Shown one piece after another: positions 22,364 to 35,430 of a DNA stretch of 64,000 nucleotides. Numbering within the stretch: position 1 is the stretch's first letter; every line of letters begins with the position of its first letter. Source of the stretch: Intestinimonas massiliensis (ex Afouda et al. 2020) (GTDB taxonomy: Bacteria; Bacillota; Clostridia; Oscillospirales; Oscillospiraceae); the NCBI RefSeq assembly GCF_001244995.1, contig NZ_LN869528.1, positions 694,773 to 758,772 of the forward strand, read 5' to 3'. The notes below the pieces were generated by a model. The model saw only the letters and a program-made list of their open reading frames with translations. It did no database searches and was not told the origin of the DNA. Both the position numbers and the translations under genes were made by a program.

Positions 22364-23203
22364 ATGGTTCGCATTTTGACCGACAGCACCAGTGAGCTCT
22401 CCGCCGCCCGTCAGGCGGAGCTGGGGGTGGAGGTGGCTCCGCTCACCGTCCACTTTGGGGATGAGACCTTCCGGGATGGGGTGGACATCACCAACCATGC
22501 GTTTTATGACCGCCTGCGGCGTGCGGAGGCCTTGCCGGTCACCGCTCAGGTCAATCCGGAGGAGTTTGTCAACCGCTTCCGGACCCATGTGGAGGCCGGG
22601 GACGAGGTGGTGGGGATCTTTTTGTCCTCGCTGCTCTCCGGCACCTTTCAGTCGGCCTCGATCGCCCGTGACATTGTGGACGAGACCCATATTTTTGTGG
22701 TGGACTCGGGTGCGGTGACCTTTGGGCTGGGTCTTCTGGTGGAGTATGCTGTAATGCTCCGGGATCAGGGCAGATCGGCCGCCCGGATCGCGGCAGAGGT
22801 CCAGGCCATTTCCGGGCGGGTGCGGCTGCTGGCGGTGGTGGACACCCTGAAATACCTGAAGATGGGGGGCCGTATCTCGGGAGCCTCCGCGGTGCTGGGC
22901 GGGATGCTGGGCATCACTCCCATCCTCAAGGTGCAGCACGGGGTGGTGGAGGCCGCCGCCAAGGTGCGGGGCCGAAAGGCGGCCTTCCAGTGGATGGATC
23001 GGCGGATGGAGCAGGAGCGGCCGGATCTGACGCTTCCCGTGGCCTTCGGCCACTCGGACGCCCCGGCGGTTCTGGCCGAGTGCCGGGCGCACTTTGTGGA
23101 AAAGCTGGGCCTGACGTCCTGGCGGGAGAGCGACATCGGCAGCGTGGTGGGCACCCACGCCGGGCCCGGCGCGGCGGGCATCGCCTATTTTGTAAAAGAG
23201 TAA
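22364..23203 (+). CDS. DegV/FakB family fatty-acid-binding protein
   Basis: 279 residues, EDD-fold DegV protein. Starts VRILTDSTSELSAARQAELG, with the lipid-headgroup motif DSTS, the FRDGVDI loop, TAQVNPEEFV and SSLLSGTFQSASIA. The late GTHAGPGAAGIAYF closes the pocket. FakB proteins present fatty acids to the kinase FakA for phosphorylation and use in phospholipid synthesis; no fakA is in this window. Co-transcribed with the FabT-like regulator and ended by a bidirectional terminator. Confidence 0.9.
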   Translation: MVRILTDSTSELSAARQAELGVEVAPLTVHFGDETFRDGVDITNHAFYDRLRRAEALPVTAQVNPEEFVNRFRTHVEAGDEVVGIFLSSLLSGTFQSASIARDIVDETHIFVVDSGAVTFGLGLLVEYAVMLRDQGRSAARIAAEVQAISGRVRLLAVVDTLKYLKMGGRISGASAVLGGMLGITPILKVQHGVVEAAAKVRGRKAAFQWMDRRMEQERPDLTLPVAFGHSDAPAVLAECRAHFVEKLGLTSWRESDIGSVVGTHAGPGAAGIAYFVKE

Positions 23204-23241
23204 GAGGAGCGCGTGCGATTCATCGCACGCGCTCCTCTTTT
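23202..23241. terminator. Bidirectional terminator
   Basis: AAGAGGAGCGCGTGCGAT and ATCGCACGCGCTCCTCTT form an 18-bp stem with a TC loop and A/T ends on both sides, serving converging degV and rnhA. Confidence 0.92.
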
Positions 23242-23680
23242 ACTGCTTATGGTTCCGGCTCTCGGCCACCGCCAACTCGTCGCAGCGGTTGTTATAGGGG
23301 TTGGCGGCATGTCCCTTGACCCAGTGGAGGTTGACCTTGTGGTAGTCGCACAGGTCCAGCAGCCGGGCCCACAGGTCGGGATTGAGGGCGGGCTTTTTGT
23401 CCCCCTTGACCCAGCCTCTGGCCCGCCAGCCCTTGGCCCAGCCCTTTTCCAGGGCGTCGATGACGTACTTGGAGTCGGAGTAGAGCTCCACGGCGCAGGG
23501 CTCCTTCAGGGCCTCCAGGGCGGTAATGACGCCGGTGAGCTCCATGCGGTTGTTGGTGGTGTGCGCCTCCCCGCCGGACAGCTCCTTTTGAAAGCCGCCG
23601 TACATGAGGATGGCGCCCCAGCCGCCCGGCCCCGGGTTGCCGGAGCAGGCGCCGTCGGTGTAGATGGTGACTGTTTTCAT
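23240..23680 (-). CDS. rnhA: Ribonuclease HI
   Basis: 146 residues. Cuts the RNA strand of RNA-DNA hybrids. Catalytic DEDD: Asp in [15 protein letters not shown], Glu in NRMELTGVI, Asp in ELYSDSKYV, and Asp in NRCDELAV; the basic protrusion [18 protein letters not shown] is the bacterial type I handle. AGGAGG precedes the ATG. It may be the last gene of the leftward gyrase-side cluster. Confidence 0.95.
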   Translation of the reverse strand: MKTVTIYTDGACSGNPGPGGWGAILMYGGFQKELSGGEAHTTNNRMELTGVITALEALKEPCAVELYSDSKYVIDALEKGWAKGWRARGWVKGDKKPALNPDLWARLLDLCDYHKVNLHWVKGHAANPYNNRCDELAVAESRNHKQ

Positions 23681-23690
23681 AAGCCTCCTG

Positions 23691-24068
23691 TCACAGGTCC
23701 TTTAGGATCTCCCTGCGCTTCTCCTCATACTCCTCCTGGGTGATAAGGCGCTGGTCGTAGAGGGCCCGCAGCTCGGTGAGCCGGTCCTGGGCGGATACGC
23801 CGCCCACGGGAGCGGGCGTCTCAGACGGCTCGCCGCCGTCCTCCTCGATGTGGATCTCGGGGCCCACATAGCCCTTGCCGAAGGCCTGGTAGAGGCTCAT
23901 TCCAGTGATGGCCACGGCGAAGAGGGTCCACAGGATGCCGAAGGGTCCGAAGGTGGGAATGACCACAAACACGCCGATGAGGACGAAAATGACCCCCACC
24001 ACGCCGCCGAACACGCCGCTGGACTTGCTGGGCCGATAGGTGACCCGCTGTTTCCGCTTTCGATCCAT
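23691..24068 (-). CDS. Small membrane protein with C-terminal SHOCT motif
   Basis: 125 residues: a basic N-terminus, two membrane helices (about 19-36 and 42-62), an acidic linker, and a C-terminal SHOCT-like helix pair ([31 protein letters not shown]). SHOCT is a short oligomerisation motif often at the end of membrane or secreted proteins. Its ribosome site GGAGGG lies within the gyrA 3' end and it starts two bases after the gyrA stop, so it is probably coupled to gyrA. Confidence 0.8.
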   Translation of the reverse strand: MDRKRKQRVTYRPSKSSGVFGGVVGVIFVLIGVFVVIPTFGPFGILWTLFAVAITGMSLYQAFGKGYVGPEIHIEEDGGEPSETPAPVGGVSAQDRLTELRALYDQRLITQEEYEEKRREILKDL

Positions 24069-24069
24069 A

Positions 24070-26586
<2,517 letters not shown>

Positions 26587-26636
26587 TCAAAAACAGCCTT
26601 TCTTCTTCCAAAAAGCATTTCGCTTGTCACGGTCTG

Positions 26637-27491
26637 TCAGCCCGCCGTCTGGATCATCCGGATGTTCTCTGCTGTCAGCGGGCAATAGGGAAGGGCCAGC
26701 TCTTCGCCCTCTCCCAAATAGGGGTCCAGCCAGGCGTGGTACTCGGCGGCGTCCACCGGCTCGACCTTGTCCCATTCCGCCGCCAGATCCCCGTAGATAT
26801 AGTAGACAAAACCCGTTCCGCTCCGGTCCACCTGGTCGGGATAGCCCTCGATCCCCAGGGCCCTGTCCCAGGCATCCACCGCGCCCACCTGCTGGTAGCC
26901 GTCGGTCTCGGGCAGATACTGGTAGAGGAAATAGGGCCAGAAATCTCCGCCCTTGCCCTGGTTGTGGGACCAGCCCGCCATAACGGCGCCGTTTTCATAA
27001 AAGGTGAGCAGGGGAAATTCCTCCAACTGCGTCCGCAGCTCTCCCGACGCCTCGTCCCAATCGAACACGAAGCCCCGCTCCCCGGCCGTGGTAGTGTAGA
27101 GGAGGATCAGTTCTTCTCTTCCATCTCCGTCCACATCCCAGACGGCAAACTGGTTTTGCGCCATTCTCTCTCTATCCTCAATACTGCCAATATAGCCGTT
27201 GGAATAGTCGGTCCCGTCGGGCAGAATATTGTGATCCAGCAGTTCCATCAGAGCAGCGCCATAGGCTGCCCGTGCGGGGGCGTTCTCCTCGGTCAGCAGG
27301 GAGGTCTGCGGCGGTTCCGAGGTCGGTTCCGGCGTGGGCGACGGCTCCAGCGCGCCGGAAGGGCTGGACGCGGGAGTCTGTACGGCGGCGGTAGGGGACT
27401 GCTCCGGCGTCTCTGCGGCCGGGTTGCTCCCGCAGGCGGCCAGAAGGGCGCACAGCAGTGTGCCGATCATCCAAATGCTTGCTTTTTTCAT
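26637..27491 (-). CDS. Lipoprotein with acidic Ca-binding-like loop
   Basis: 284 residues. Type II signal peptide with lipobox LAAC (Cys near residue 20), then a Pro/Ser/Thr/Glu-rich linker to about 70. The folded part contains FAVWDVDGDGREELILLY, an EF-hand/FG-GAP-like DxDxDG loop. This type of protein is frequent in gut Clostridia but has no assigned role. It is inserted between gyrB and gyrA, which are normally adjacent, with 15- and 50-base gaps, so it probably shares their transcript. Confidence 0.75.
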   Translation of the reverse strand: MKKASIWMIGTLLCALLAACGSNPAAETPEQSPTAAVQTPASSPSGALEPSPTPEPTSEPPQTSLLTEENAPARAAYGAALMELLDHNILPDGTDYSNGYIGSIEDRERMAQNQFAVWDVDGDGREELILLYTTTAGERGFVFDWDEASGELRTQLEEFPLLTFYENGAVMAGWSHNQGKGGDFWPYFLYQYLPETDGYQQVGAVDAWDRALGIEGYPDQVDRSGTGFVYYIYGDLAAEWDKVEPVDAAEYHAWLDPYLGEGEELALPYCPLTAENIRMIQTAG

Positions 27492-27506
27492 GTGCGTTCT
27501 TTTCCC

Positions 27507-29818
<2,312 letters not shown>

Positions 29819-29838
29819 AAAACGCTCCTAACGCTCTT

Positions 29839-30150
29839 TTACTCGGATTGTTTGTTCCTGACCACCCGGGGCAGCCACATGCGCCGCCATGCCAGCCACC
29901 CGGCCAGCAGGCCGAGAAAGCCCAGCAGGGCGGGCAGACCGGGCACGAAAAGGAGGGTGGGCAGGGGGGATTCCGCCGAGGCCCAGACCCGGTAGCGGCC
30001 CAGGGCCACCGCCCCGGTCAGCGCGGCGGCCAGGACGGGGGGCAGCAGCTTCCACAGTCTGCCGTGTCCCATGGACAGGCGGCATACCAGATATTCCAGC
30101 ACAAAACCGGCCCCCAGGGGGGCCAGTACAAAGGCGATGAGAATGACCAA
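29839..30150 (-). CDS. Small polytopic membrane protein
   Basis: 103 residues starting with TTG at 30150 nine bases after GGAAAGGA. Three hydrophobic segments (about 2-20, 36-52 and 64-86) and Arg-rich loops (AWRRMWLPRVVRNK) suggest a membrane protein with a cytoplasmic basic tail. It sits between recF and remB in the same direction. No family recognised. Confidence 0.5.
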   Translation of the reverse strand: MVILIAFVLAPLGAGFVLEYLVCRLSMGHGRLWKLLPPVLAAALTGAVALGRYRVWASAESPLPTLLFVPGLPALLGFLGLLAGWLAWRRMWLPRVVRNKQSE

Positions 30151-30174
30151 ATGCAGTTCCTTTCCTGTTGGCGG

Positions 30175-31278
30175 CTAAATCAGCGCGCCGGCCCGGATGT
30201 GAAAGGTCTTTCCCTCCCGCAATCCCTCCAGCTTGTCGTCCTCGCAGCAGGTGATGAAGACCTGGCCGCCCTGGATGCGGTTGAGGACGAACTCCTGCCG
30301 GCGGGCGTCGAGCTCGGAGAGCACGTCGTCCAGCAGCAGCACCGGCCACTCCCCGGTGTCGTGGAAAAAGATCTCCCGGGCGGCCAGCTTGAGGGAGAGG
30401 GCGGCGGTGCGGGTCTGCCCCTGAGAGGCGAAGCTCTTGGCGCTCCGTCCGTCCAGCTCCACGTTCAGGTCGTCCTTGTGGGGCCCGGTGAGGCAGGAGC
30501 GGGCCTCCAGCTCGGCCTGCCGGTGGGCCTCCTGGTGCTCCAGGAGCCGGGGCAGGATGTCCCGGGGGCTGGCCTCCGGGTCGGTCACCGTCTTGACGGT
30601 CTCATACGTCAGCCCCAGCCGCTCCCGCCCGCCGGAGAAATCGGCGTGGATGGCGGGAGCCGTCTCCCGCAGCCGCTTGACGAAATGGGCCCGGTAGTGG
30701 ATGAGGATGGCGCCAGTCTGGGCCATGCGCAGGGAGAACTCGTCCAGGGTATCCAGCAGGGAGGGCTTCTCCGGCCAGTCCCGGAGGATGCGGGTCTTGT
30801 GCTCGTGGAGCCGGTTGTACTCGGCCAGGGCGGCGGCGTAACGGGGCCGGAGCTGGCAGATGCACTCGTTGAGGAAGCGCCGCCTTGCGGCGGCCCCCTC
30901 CCGGATGAGGGAGAGGTCCTCGGGGCAGAACAGCACAGTATTCAGAATGCCGGACAGCTCCCCGGCGTTTTTCAGCCGCACCCCGTTGGAGAACAGGTGT
31001 TTCCGGCCCGTCCGGGACAGCCGGGCCTCCAAAGTGAAGTCCCTTTCCCGGGAAAAGAGCTCCCCCTTGATGAAGGCCGAGTCCACGCCGAACTGGATGA
31101 GCTCCCGGTCGTACCGGGCCCGGTGGGAGGAGGCGGTGGATAGATAGGCCAGCGCCTCCAGCAGATTGGTCTTGCCCTGGGCGTTCTCTCCGTAGATGAC
31201 GTTGGTGACGGGGGAGAAGTCTGCCTCCAGATGGGGGTAGTTGCGGTAGAAGTCCAGCTCCAGCCGTCGGACGATCAT
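30175..31278 (-). CDS. recF: DNA replication and repair protein RecF
   Basis: 367 residues from ATG at 31278. SMC-like ATPase that loads RecA at gaps. Walker [16 protein letters not shown] near residue 30-44, signature-like [15 protein letters not shown], and Walker [17 protein letters not shown]. The ATG overlaps the stop of the S4-domain gene (ATGA), indicating translational coupling. A long open frame continues upstream across the S4 gene but in the wrong register for it. Confidence 0.96.
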   Translation of the reverse strand: MIVRRLELDFYRNYPHLEADFSPVTNVIYGENAQGKTNLLEALAYLSTASSHRARYDRELIQFGVDSAFIKGELFSRERDFTLEARLSRTGRKHLFSNGVRLKNAGELSGILNTVLFCPEDLSLIREGAAARRRFLNECICQLRPRYAAALAEYNRLHEHKTRILRDWPEKPSLLDTLDEFSLRMAQTGAILIHYRAHFVKRLRETAPAIHADFSGGRERLGLTYETVKTVTDPEASPRDILPRLLEHQEAHRQAELEARSCLTGPHKDDLNVELDGRSAKSFASQGQTRTAALSLKLAAREIFFHDTGEWPVLLLDDVLSELDARRQEFVLNRIQGGQVFITCCEDDKLEGLREGKTFHIRAGALI

Positions 31279-31487
31279 TGCACGCTGATCTGCACGCCGG
31301 ACAGGGTGACCACGTCGCCGGGGCGAATTTTTTTCCCCCGCATGGTGCACACCTCCCCGTTGACCGATACCGCGCCGGCCTGGACGGCCTCCTTGGCCTC
31401 TCCGCCGGTGCCGGCCACCCCGGCGAATTTGAGCAGGGCGTCCAGCTTGATGAACGCGGTGGTGATTTTCACGTCTTGTTTCTGCAT
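31275..31487 (-). CDS. yaaA: S4-domain RNA-binding protein YaaA
   Basis: 70 residues making one S4 RNA-binding fold: [34 protein letters not shown], then [13 protein letters not shown]. This small gene is conserved between dnaN and recF in Firmicutes; in some strains a homologue helps ribosome assembly. It overlaps recF by four bases. Confidence 0.93.
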   Translation of the reverse strand: MQKQDVKITTAFIKLDALLKFAGVAGTGGEAKEAVQAGAVSVNGEVCTMRGKKIRPGDVVTLSGVQISVQ

Positions 31488-31532
31488 ACTCGCTCCTTAC
31501 TGTTATAGCCGGTATTGCCGCGGTTCCATTCG

Positions 31533-32645
31533 CTATTCGGATGCCTTCAGCCGCACCGGCAGCACCATATAGAGAAAATTCTCCTCCCCCTCGGCGGGCA
31601 GGATGACGCAGGGGGCCACGCCGGAGGTGAGCTCCAGCCGCACCTTTTCGGCGGGTGCGGCCTTGAGGGCGTCCATCAGATAGCGGTTGTTGAAGCCGAT
31701 CTCCAGTCCGCCGCCGTCCCCCTCGATGGGGCACTGATCGGCGGCGTCACCGATGCCGGTCTTGGTGGTGATACTCAGCACGTTGTCGCCGAAGACGCAG
31801 CGCAGGGGGGATTTGAGCTTGTCACTGATGATGAGGGAGACCCGGTCGATGGAGGCGAGCAGCTTGCGGGTCTCGCCTACCACCTGGATGGCGTTGTTGC
31901 GGGGGATGGCGTTGCGGTAGGCCAAAAACTCGCCCTCCAGCCGGCGGGACACCAGCATGGTGTCTCCGATGCGGAACAGCACGTGCCGCTCGCCTTGGGT
32001 GACGGTGGCGGGGTCGTCCACGTCGGAGCAGATCTTCTCCACCTCGTTGAGGGCAGCGCCGGGCACCACAAAGGAGTAGGAGGGCAATCCGCCGCTCTCC
32101 TCAATGGACTCATGGCGCAGGGCCAGCCGGTAGCCGTCTACTGACACCACAGTGACGCCGGTAGAGTCCACCTCAAAGAGGGAGCCGGTGTGGATGGGTC
32201 GGGACTCGTTGTCGCTGACGGCGAAGAGGGTCTGGCGGATCATGGAGCCCAGGGCGCTTTGTTTGATGGTGAAGCCGTTTTTATCCTCCACACTGGGCAG
32301 CTCGGGGAAGTCCTCCGGGTCGGTGGCCAGGATATTGAAGTGGCTCATGCCGCAGGAGATGTGGACCATATAGCCGTCGGCAGAAAAGACCACCACGTCG
32401 TCGGGCAGTTTTCGGATGATCTCGCCGAACAGCCGGGCGGAGAGGACCAGACTGCCGCCCTGTTCGATCTGGGCGGGGACGGTGGTGCGGATTCCGGTCT
32501 CCAGGTTGTAGCCGGTCAGGCGCAGGTCGTTTCCGGCCTCCAGGAGGATGCCCTCCAGAGCGGGAATGGAGCTTTTGGGGGAGACAGCCCGGGCGGCGGT
32601 GCCGATGGCGGACTGCAGAAGAGCTTTTTCGCAGGAAAACTTCAT
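31533..32645 (-). CDS. dnaN: DNA polymerase III subunit beta (sliding clamp)
   Basis: 370 residues. Ring clamp that tethers the replicative polymerase. The N-terminus MKFSCEKALLQSAIGTAARAVSPKSSIPALEGILL and the C-terminal CVILPAEGEENFLYMVLPVRL are typical, giving three clamp domains. The 287-base gap to dnaA carries DnaA boxes. AAGGAAGGAA precedes the ATG. Confidence 0.96.
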   Translation of the reverse strand: MKFSCEKALLQSAIGTAARAVSPKSSIPALEGILLEAGNDLRLTGYNLETGIRTTVPAQIEQGGSLVLSARLFGEIIRKLPDDVVVFSADGYMVHISCGMSHFNILATDPEDFPELPSVEDKNGFTIKQSALGSMIRQTLFAVSDNESRPIHTGSLFEVDSTGVTVVSVDGYRLALRHESIEESGGLPSYSFVVPGAALNEVEKICSDVDDPATVTQGERHVLFRIGDTMLVSRRLEGEFLAYRNAIPRNNAIQVVGETRKLLASIDRVSLIISDKLKSPLRCVFGDNVLSITTKTGIGDAADQCPIEGDGGGLEIGFNNRYLMDALKAAPAEKVRLELTSGVAPCVILPAEGEENFLYMVLPVRLKASE

Positions 32646-32932
32646 GGACAGGTTCCTTCCTTTCTCTCTGCCGTCTCCGCTTTTGGAGGAGAGGACAGGA
32701 TATTTGTAGAAACAGTATGCCGTAGGGCAAATTTTTGTGGATAACCGTCTCCACCCGTTGGGGCCCTAACCCTTTTCCGCCCACAGGGGGTGTGGAAGTT
32801 TTTTTACGCTCTTCCACAGCGGGGAAAGATCGGCCAGGCTTATCCACAGACCCCTTTCCACATTTCCACAAAATCGGTGGAAAGGAGTCGAAACGGGCTA
32901 TAATATTATGTCAACCAAAAAAACGACGGAAC
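32646..32932. other. dnaA-dnaN intergenic region, probable part of oriC
   Basis: It holds two perfect DnaA boxes in opposite orientation: TTATCCACA at 32840-32848 and TGTGGATAA at 32736-32744. Several near-matches (TTTCCACA, CTTCCACA, GTGTGGAA) cluster at 32785-32885. An AT-rich patch (TATAATATTATG, about 32900-32911) could unwind. Position beside dnaA and the switch of gene direction nearby support oriC. Whether the upstream side of dnaA (34253-34480) is also needed is unknown. Confidence 0.8.
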
Positions 32933-34252
32933 TCATTCATACCGGGCGTTGATGTTGGCCCGGATGTCCTTGATGACCTCGGCGATGTCGGGGTTGGATT
33001 TTTTCAGCTTTTCGATGCGGTCGGTGGAGTGGAGGACGGTGGTGTGGTCCCGGTTGTCGAACTCGCGGCCGATCTCCTTCAGGGACATGTTGGTCATCTC
33101 CCGGATGAGGAACATGGCGATCTGACGGGCCAGGGCGGTGTCTTTGGTCCGGCCCTGTCCCCGGAGCACGTCGTTTTCGATGCTGTAATATTTGCAGACC
33201 TCGTCGATGATGACGTCGGAGGTGGGCAGAATGTCCGTGGGGTCCTTGAACATGTCCCGGACGGCCCGGGTGACGGTGGCGGCGTCGATGTCGCTGCCCT
33301 CCAGGTCCCGCAGGGCCATGATTTTATTCACGGTGCCCTCGATCTGCCGCACGTTTGCGGTGATGTTCTCCGCGATATACTGGAGCACCGGCTCGGGCAG
33401 CTCCACCCCCATGCGGATGGCCTTGTTTTTGATAATGGCCATCCGGGTCTCATAGTCGGGCGGCTGGATGTCGGCGATGAGTCCCCACTCGAACCGGGTC
33501 TTGAGCCGGTCCTCCAGCTTGAGCATCTCCTTTGGGGGTCGGTCGGCGGTAAAGACGATCTGCTTTTTGGTCTCATAGAGGGTGTTGAAGGTATGGAACA
33601 TCTCCTCCATGGTGGAATCCTTTCCGGCGATGAACTGTACGTCGTCCATGAGGAACACGTCGGCGGCCCGGAACTTTTCCCGGAATTCCTGGTTGCGTCC
33701 CTCCCGGATGGCCTGGATGAGCTCGTTGGTGAAGGCGTCGCCCTTGATGTAAACGATGCGGTAATCGGGGTGATTGTTGTGGATGGTGTGGGCGATGGCG
33801 TAGAGCAGGTGGGTCTTGCCCAACCCGGATTCTCCGTAGATGAACAGGGGGTTGTAGTTCTGGGCGGGGTGGTCGGCCACGGCCCGGGCGGCGGCGTGGG
33901 CAAACTTGTTGGAAGAGCCCACCACAAAGCGCTCGAAGGTATATTCCTCGGTGCCGGGCAGGAAATTGTCGTCTTTTTTCTGACGGGCCCTGCGCTGCTC
34001 CATTTCGCCGGGGCCCAGCACCAGCACGTCGAATTCGGCGGAGAACAGCTCGTGCAGGGCCTTTTTCACCGCGCCCAGATAGCGGGCGGCGATGATGTCC
34101 TTTTTAAAGTCGGAGGGGGTATAGAGCACAAAGCGGTCCTCCTCCAGAGCGACCGCTTCGGTGTCGTCAAACCAGGTGTGGATGGTGGTGGCGGTCATAT
34201 CCGCCTCCATCAGGGAGAGCACACGTGCCCAGATGTCTGCGGGGGAATTCAT
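32933..34252 (-). CDS. dnaA: Chromosomal replication initiator protein DnaA
   Basis: 439 residues from ATG at 34252, seven bases after GGGAGG. Domain I at the N-terminus (IWARVLSLMEADMTATTIHTWF), AAA+ core with Walker A YGESGLGKTHLLYAI and Walker B DVFLMDDVQFI, sensor/arginine finger region RFEWGLIADIQ, and domain IV with the DnaA signature REFDNRDHTTVLHSTDRI. Binds TTATCCACA boxes and opens the origin. The promoter is at 34291-34319. Confidence 0.97.
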   Translation of the reverse strand: MNSPADIWARVLSLMEADMTATTIHTWFDDTEAVALEEDRFVLYTPSDFKKDIIAARYLGAVKKALHELFSAEFDVLVLGPGEMEQRRARQKKDDNFLPGTEEYTFERFVVGSSNKFAHAAARAVADHPAQNYNPLFIYGESGLGKTHLLYAIAHTIHNNHPDYRIVYIKGDAFTNELIQAIREGRNQEFREKFRAADVFLMDDVQFIAGKDSTMEEMFHTFNTLYETKKQIVFTADRPPKEMLKLEDRLKTRFEWGLIADIQPPDYETRMAIIKNKAIRMGVELPEPVLQYIAENITANVRQIEGTVNKIMALRDLEGSDIDAATVTRAVRDMFKDPTDILPTSDVIIDEVCKYYSIENDVLRGQGRTKDTALARQIAMFLIREMTNMSLKEIGREFDNRDHTTVLHSTDRIEKLKKSNPDIAEVIKDIRANINARYE

Positions 34253-34290
34253 CGCAGGACCTCCCATTCTAGCGTATTTCGTATCAACTT

Positions 34291-34319
34291 AGTATATCAA
34301 AAAAAGGACGAGAACGCAA
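34291..34319 (-). promoter_or_regulatory. dnaA promoter
   Basis: Minus strand TTGCGT (34319-34314), 17-base spacer, TATACT (34296-34291), 39 bases before the dnaA start codon. Confidence 0.65.
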
Positions 34320-34443
34320 TAAAAACGGGCGGATACATTATAAAATAAATAGGATTTTTGTGTCCGTCCCGCGAAAGACCACAAGATATGGTGTAGGGGC
34401 AGGAAGGCGGAAAACTTCCCGGCGAAAAGGGACAAAAATGTGG

Positions 34444-34473
34444 TTGACAGTGGATAAAAACATGAAGTATAAT
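34444..34473 (+). promoter_or_regulatory. rpmH promoter containing a DnaA box
   Basis: TTGACA (34444-34449), 18-base spacer, TATAAT (34468-34473). AGTGGATAA (34449-34457), one mismatch from the DnaA box complement, starts at the last base of the -35 and lies in the spacer. DnaA binding here would compete with RNA polymerase. About 112 bases of leader with two hairpins (GCGGCCGG/CCGGCCG, GACGGG/CCCGTC) precede rpmH. Confidence 0.75.
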
Positions 34474-34585
34474 AACAATCGCGTCCTGTAAGATGGGGGC
34501 GTATCCTTTGACGACCGCGGCCGGAAACCGGCCGTTGTGGTGGACGGGCACGACCCGTCGATACCTTGCATGGGAGGTGTACAGC

Positions 34586-34720
34586 ATGAAGCGTACCTAT
34601 CAGCCCAAGAAGCTCCAGCGCAGCAAGGAGCACGGCTTCCGCAAGCGGATGGCGACTGCCAACGGCAGAAAGGTTCTGGCCCGCCGCCGCGCCAAGGGCC
34701 GCGCCCGTCTGACCTACTGA
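34586..34720 (+). CDS. rpmH: 50S ribosomal protein L34
   Basis: 44 residues, fully conserved family sequence: [21 protein letters not shown], then [24 protein letters not shown] lies upstream of the ATG. First gene of the rightward rpmH-rnpA-yidD-yidC-jag unit. Confidence 0.97.
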   Translation: MKRTYQPKKLQRSKEHGFRKRMATANGRKVLARRRAKGRARLTY

Positions 34721-34832
34721 TCGTGCGGCTGGAATCGAAATAAGGCTCATGAAGGGGCGGGGGAGCATTCCCACCGCCCCTGCAGTGCATACGCAGCATT
34801 TGCTTTATGGGCGCGACGGGGGAGAAGCCGGG

Positions 34833-35186
34833 TTGAAATTCACAAGCAGCCTGAAAGAAAACTATGCCTTCCGGCGTCTTTACGCCAAGGGGAAGAGCGC
34901 GGCCTCGCCCTGTCTGGCGGTCTACTGCCGGAAAAACCGGACCGGCGGAAACCGTCTGGGCCTCACCGTGGGCAAAAAGGTGGGAAAGGCCGTGGTGCGC
35001 AACAAGGTGCGCCGCCGTATCCGGGAGATCTACCGCACCAACGAGGGCCGGATCAGATCCGGCTATGACATCGTGTTGGTGGCGCGGGTTCGTGCGGTCT
35101 TTACCCCCTATGCCAAGCTGGAGGACTCCTTTCTCAAGCTGATGGACAATCTGGGCTTGCTCCGCAGGGAGGAGGAGGCCTCGTGA
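34833..35186 (+). CDS. rnpA: Ribonuclease P protein component
   Basis: 117 residues from a TTG start at 34833 (after GGGGGAG); the protein then begins KFTSSLKENYAFRRLYAKG. The RNA-binding RNR motif is KVGKAVVRNKVRRRIREIYR, and SGYDIVLVARVRAV follows. Assists RNase P RNA in 5' trimming of tRNAs. A longer frame opens at 34749 but lacks family similarity. Overlaps yidD by four bases. Confidence 0.94.
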   Translation: MKFTSSLKENYAFRRLYAKGKSAASPCLAVYCRKNRTGGNRLGLTVGKKVGKAVVRNKVRRRIREIYRTNEGRIRSGYDIVLVARVRAVFTPYAKLEDSFLKLMDNLGLLRREEEAS

Positions 35187-35401
35187 AGCGCGTGCTTCTG
35201 AGCCTGATCCGATTTTACCGCAGGTATGTGTCACCTGGGCGGCCGCCCTGCTGCCGTTTTATTCCCACCTGCTCGGCCTACGCTTTGGAGGCGGTGGAAA
35301 AATACGGCGCGTGCAAGGGCGGCTGGCTGGCTCTCCGGCGTATCCTGAAGTGTCAGCCCTTTCACCGGCAGAAGTCCATCGAATACGACCCTGTACCCTA
35401 A
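35183..35401 (+). CDS. yidD: Membrane protein insertion efficiency factor
   Basis: 72 residues starting with GTG overlapping the rnpA stop (GTGA). Conserved FYRRYVSPGRPPCCRFIPTCSAYALEAVEKYG and GGWLALRRILKCQPF. A small membrane-associated protein that helps YidC-dependent insertion. Confidence 0.95.
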   Translation: MKRVLLSLIRFYRRYVSPGRPPCCRFIPTCSAYALEAVEKYGACKGGWLALRRILKCQPFHRQKSIEYDPVP

Positions 35402-35430
35402 GCGCTACTACAAAAAATGGAGGCCAGTCA

